Assembly (NCBI GenBank): GCA_024710825.1
Contig: JANJUA010000303.1
Location: 1 to 8,236, forward strand
DNA: 8,236 nt
From: Solirubrobacteraceae bacterium
Lineage (GTDB): Bacteria > Actinomycetota > Thermoleophilia > Solirubrobacterales > Solirubrobacteraceae
Direction: 5' to 3'
Made by a program: the position numbers and the translations under genes. The number at the start of each line of letters is the position of its first letter. The first letter of the stretch is position 1. The notes below the pieces were generated by a model that worked only from the letters and a program-made list of their open reading frames with translations, did no database searches and had not been told where the DNA came from. Shown one piece after another: positions 6,287-8,236 of the stretch.

Positions 6287-6699
6287 AAGCCGCCGTCGGC
6301 GCGGCGGGACTCCGCGAGCGCGTCGACCTCGACGAGGTCCGGCGTCTCGACGCGCGTGACGACGAGCTGGGCGATGCGGTCGCCGGGCTCGACCGTGAAC
6401 GTCGCCTCGCGGTCGGTGTTCAGCAGCAGGACCTTGACCTCGCCGCGGTAGCCGGCGTCGATCAGGCCCGGCGCGTTGACGACGGCGATCCCGTGGCGGG
6501 CGGCGAGCCCGGAGCGCGGGACCACCAGGCCGGCGTGGCGCTCGGGCAGCTCGATCGCGATGCCGGTGGGGACCATCGCGCGCTCCCCGGGCCGGAGCGT
6601 CGCGCCGTCGACCGCGTAGAGGTCGAGGCCGGCGTCGTCGTCATGGGCCCTGGTGGGCAGCCGCGCGTCGTCGCGCAGCCGCCGGATCGCGAGCCTCAC
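6268..6699 (-). CDS. dut: dUTP diphosphatase (dUTPase)
   Basis: This 143-residue trimeric dUTPase hydrolyses dUTP to dUMP and pyrophosphate, keeping uracil out of DNA and supplying dUMP for thymidylate synthesis. All five family motifs are present: motif 1 DDAGLDLYA (21-29), motif 2 PRSGLAARHGI (61-71), motif 3 NAPGLIDAGYRGEVKV (75-90) with the catalytic D81, motif 4 GDRIAQLVV (106-114), and the flexible C-terminal motif 5 RADGGFGSSG (133-142) that closes over the substrate. The GTG start overlaps the hflX stop as GTGA, so dut is translated by coupling to hflX and probably has no promoter of its own. The last codons form one arm of the terminator hairpin. Length and motifs are standard; the call is secure. 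Confidence 0.96.
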   Translation of the reverse strand: MRLAIRRLRDDARLPTRAHDDDAGLDLYAVDGATLRPGERAMVPTGIAIELPERHAGLVVPRSGLAARHGIAVVNAPGLIDAGYRGEVKVLLLNTDREATFTVEPGDRIAQLVVTRVETPDLVEVDALAESRRADGGFGSSGR

Positions 6700-7991
6700 G
6701 CCTCGAACGCCGCGAAGCGCTCCGCGACGCTGGCCGGGATGCGGGCGCGGACGCGCACGCCTTCGGCCGTGTCCTCGCGCTCGAGGTCGCCCGCCACGTC
6801 GTGCAGCTCGGCGAGCCGCCCGCCCTCGGCGTACGGCAGGAGCAGGTCGACGGGGCGCAGCGTGCGCCGGAACTCGTCCTCGATGCGGTCGCGCAGCTCG
6901 TCGAGCCCCTCCCCCGTGGCGGCGCTGACCAGGACGGCGTCCGGGTGGCGGAAGCCGACCTCGCGGCGGCCCTCCTCGTCGAGCAGGTCGGCCTTGTTGA
7001 GCACGAGCAGCCGCGGCCGATCGCCGGCGCCGATCTCCTCCAGGACGTCGTCCACCGCTCCGAGCATCTCGAGGAGCTTGTCCTCGTCCGCGCTCGCGTC
7101 CACGACGTGCAGGATGAGGTCGGCCAGGCGGGTCTCGTCCAAGGTCGCGCCGAACGCCTCGACGAGCTGGTGCGGCAGCTTCTGGATGAAGCCGACCGTG
7201 TCGGTGACGAGGTAGCGGCGACCGCCGATCTCGAGCTGGCGGGTCGTCGGGTCCAACGTGTGGAAGAGCCGGTTGCGAACGCCGACCTCGGCGCCGGTCA
7301 GCGCGTTGAGCAGCGTCGACTTGCCCGCGTTCGTGTAGCCGGCGATGGCGATCTCGGGCAGGTGCGCGCGGTCGCGCTCGGCGCGCATCGTCCGCCGCGA
7401 CCCCTTGACCTCGTCGAGGCGACGGCGCAGCGCCGCGATGCGGTTGCGGGCCAGCCGGCGGTCGGTCTCGATCTGCGTCTCGCCCGGGCCTCGGGTCAGC
7501 GTGCCGCCGCCGGCCGCGCTGAGCCGCTCGAGGTGCGTCCACAGCCCGCGCATGCGCGCCATGTTGTACTCGAGCTGCGCGAGCTCGACCTGCAGCTTGC
7601 CCTCCGCGCTGTGGGCGTGGCCGGCGAAGATGTCGAGGATGACGGCGGTGCGGTCGACGACCGGTACGCCCAGCTCCTTCTCCAGGTTGCGCTCCTGACG
7701 GGGCGAGAGCTCGTCGTCGCAGGCGACGACGTTCGCGTCGAGCGCCTCGATCTCGGCCTTGAGCTCTTCGACCTTGCCCGGCCCCAGGTAGAGGTTCGGG
7801 TGGGGCTTGTCGCGATGCTGGACGGACTGGCCGACGACGGCGACGCCCGAGGTTCGCAGCAGCTCGGCGAGCTCGGAGAGGTCGTCGCCCTCCTGCGTCA
7901 CGGCGATCATCAGGGCGCGCTTGACCGCGCGCGGATCGCTCCGGCCGTTCTCCCTCGTCTCCGCGCTCCTGCCGTCTCGGCTCCTGTGCAT
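6696..7991 (-). CDS. hflX: Ribosome-associated GTPase HflX
   Basis: HflX is a translational GTPase-family protein that binds the 50S subunit, splits stalled ribosomes under stress and acts in ribosome rescue or recycling. The 431-residue protein has the HflX N-terminal domain with LYLGPGKVEEL, VVDRTAVILDIFAGHA, and a coiled-coil linker carrying the hallmark GPGETQIETDRR. The G domain follows: G1 GYTNAGKS (218-225), G3 DTVGF (D264-), G4 NKAD (332-335) and G5 SAATGEG. The ATG at 7989-7991 gives a basic N-terminal extension of about 25 residues before the domain starts at RALMIAV; a second in-frame ATG (M28, 7908-7910) is possible but cuts into the domain. A TANNNT box lies 8 bases upstream of the first ATG, suggesting a leaderless mRNA. 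dut overlaps its 3' end. Confidence 0.95.
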   Translation of the reverse strand: MHRSRDGRSAETRENGRSDPRAVKRALMIAVTQEGDDLSELAELLRTSGVAVVGQSVQHRDKPHPNLYLGPGKVEELKAEIEALDANVVACDDELSPRQERNLEKELGVPVVDRTAVILDIFAGHAHSAEGKLQVELAQLEYNMARMRGLWTHLERLSAAGGGTLTRGPGETQIETDRRLARNRIAALRRRLDEVKGSRRTMRAERDRAHLPEIAIAGYTNAGKSTLLNALTGAEVGVRNRLFHTLDPTTRQLEIGGRRYLVTDTVGFIQKLPHQLVEAFGATLDETRLADLILHVVDASADEDKLLEMLGAVDDVLEEIGAGDRPRLLVLNKADLLDEEGRREVGFRHPDAVLVSAATGEGLDELRDRIEDEFRRTLRPVDLLLPYAEGGRLAELHDVAGDLEREDTAEGVRVRARIPASVAERFAAFEA

Positions 7992-7999
7992 CGCCTCTC

Positions 8000-8005
8000 A
8001 GTCTA
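8000..8005 (-). promoter_or_regulatory. Candidate -10 box of a leaderless hflX promoter
   Basis: Read on the - strand, TAGACT fits TANNNT and ends 8 bases before the hflX ATG. Initiation 6-8 bases downstream of a -10 box would place the first transcribed base at or next to the ATG. No clear -35 box is visible in the GC-rich sequence upstream. A GAGAGG stretch follows but is only 2 bases from the ATG, too close for normal Shine-Dalgarno use. Confidence 0.5.
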
Positions 8006-8068
8006 GGTACCCCGGCGGCGCCGGCCCCGGCGGCGGCCGCAGGCCGTCGGTCGGGCGGCCCGACCATC

Positions 8069-8074
8069 TACGCT
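8069..8074 (+). promoter_or_regulatory. Candidate -10 box of a leaderless promoter for the M20 peptidase gene
   Basis: TACGCT fits TANNNT and ends 8 bases before the GTG at 8083, the spacing expected for a leaderless transcript. There is no purine-rich Shine-Dalgarno sequence between box and start, which supports the leaderless reading. No convincing -35 box is seen. Confidence 0.5.
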
Positions 8075-8082
8075 CTCGACCC

Positions 8083-8236
8083 GTGTCCGCCGACGCCGAC
8101 GCCCTTGCCCGACGCACGCTGGAGCTGGTCGACATCGCCTCCGAGTCGCGCGACGAGGCGGCGATCGCGGCGCACGTCCTCGACGTGCTGCGCGGCGCGG
8201 GAGTACCGGCCCACGACGCGGGCGACACGTGCGTCG
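8083..8236 (+). CDS. dapE: M20-family metallopeptidase, probably succinyl-diaminopimelate desuccinylase (3' end missing)
   Basis: Only the first 51 residues are in the window. They read as the N-terminal helix region of M20 amidohydrolases: LARRTLELVDIASESRDEAA (8-27), then IAAHVLDVLRGAGV. The pattern of an LVDI-x-S-x-S-x-DE stretch followed by a helix ending in L-x-x-x-G is shared by DapE, ArgE and related enzymes. DapE would remove succinate from N-succinyl-diaminopimelate in the lysine/diaminopimelate pathway, feeding the same peptidoglycan precursor route as murT/gatD. The zinc ligands lie beyond the edge, so the substrate class cannot be settled. The start is the GTG 8 bases after a TANNNT box; the gene is divergent from hflX with 91 bases between. 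Confidence 0.65.
   Translation, partial: MSADADALARRTLELVDIASESRDEAAIAAHVLDVLRGAGVPAHDAGDTCV

Noticed and set aside
6508..6526. Gly in dUTPase motif 2 (PRSGLA rather than PRSSLA) as an active-site change
   Set aside because: PRSGLA is a frequent natural variant of this motif in bacterial dUTPases, so it is not unusual.
5845..7215. + strand open frame spanning the end of the binding protein gene, the terminator and dut
   Set aside because: It crosses a strong stem-loop, is out of frame with the lipoprotein gene, and is antisense to dut and part of hflX; its sequence is compositionally biased.
6801..8006. Long + strand open frame opposite hflX
   Set aside because: hflX on the - strand has all GTPase motifs. 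The + strand frame is a mirror with no recognisable fold.
8042..8060. GGCCG/CGGCC inverted repeat in the hflX-dapE gap as an operator
   Set aside because: A 5-bp GC-only repeat with a 9-base loop is likely by chance in sequence of this composition.
6700..8067. Upstream extension of the dut frame giving a protein of about 600 residues
   Set aside because: The extension is an alternate frame of hflX, rich in Arg/Ala/Pro. dUTPase is normally about 145 residues and the GTG at 6697-6699 gives exactly that with a GTGA overlap.

Overview
The window is a very GC-rich, gene-dense bacterial chromosome segment. Nearly all codons end in G or C, starts are often GTG, and genes overlap by a few bases. Together with a MurT/GatD pair and -10 boxes of TANNNT form sitting directly upstream of start codons, this points to a high-GC actinobacterium. 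A deep-branching Thermoleophilia/Solirubrobacterales-like lineage is my guess from overall character, not something I can prove here. There are no tRNA or rRNA genes, no CRISPR array and no mobile element. Almost every base is coding.

Region 1 (1-2596, + strand) is a cell-wall unit. It holds the 3' part of murT (the window starts inside the gene), a class I SAM-dependent methyltransferase, and gatD. MurT and GatD together amidate the D-glutamate of the lipid II stem peptide to D-isoglutamine. The methyltransferase lies between the two subunit genes and is coupled to both by overlaps (ATGA with murT, 13 bases with gatD). This insertion is the most intriguing feature of the window. MurT also appears to have lost one of the four cysteines of its zinc ribbon.

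Region 2 (2597-6241, + strand) starts with a 54-base gap containing a candidate -10 box and a set of mutually exclusive small hairpins. A complete OpuC/ProU-type compatible-solute ABC importer follows: ATPase with CBS-like C-terminus, two permeases, and a substrate-binding lipoprotein. All four genes are chained by GTGA, GTGA and ATGA overlaps. The lipoprotein gene has its own strong Shine-Dalgarno site inside the end of the upstream permease gene.

Region 3 (6248-7991, - strand) holds hflX followed by dut, overlapping by GTGA and converging on the importer operon. A perfect 16-bp stem-loop at 6248-6286 lies between the converging units, with the dut stop codon in its loop. It probably ends transcription in both directions.

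Region 4 (7992-8236) is a short divergent intergenic region with a TANNNT box 8 bases before each of the two start codons, suggesting leaderless mRNAs for hflX and for an M20-family peptidase gene, probably dapE, that runs off the right edge.
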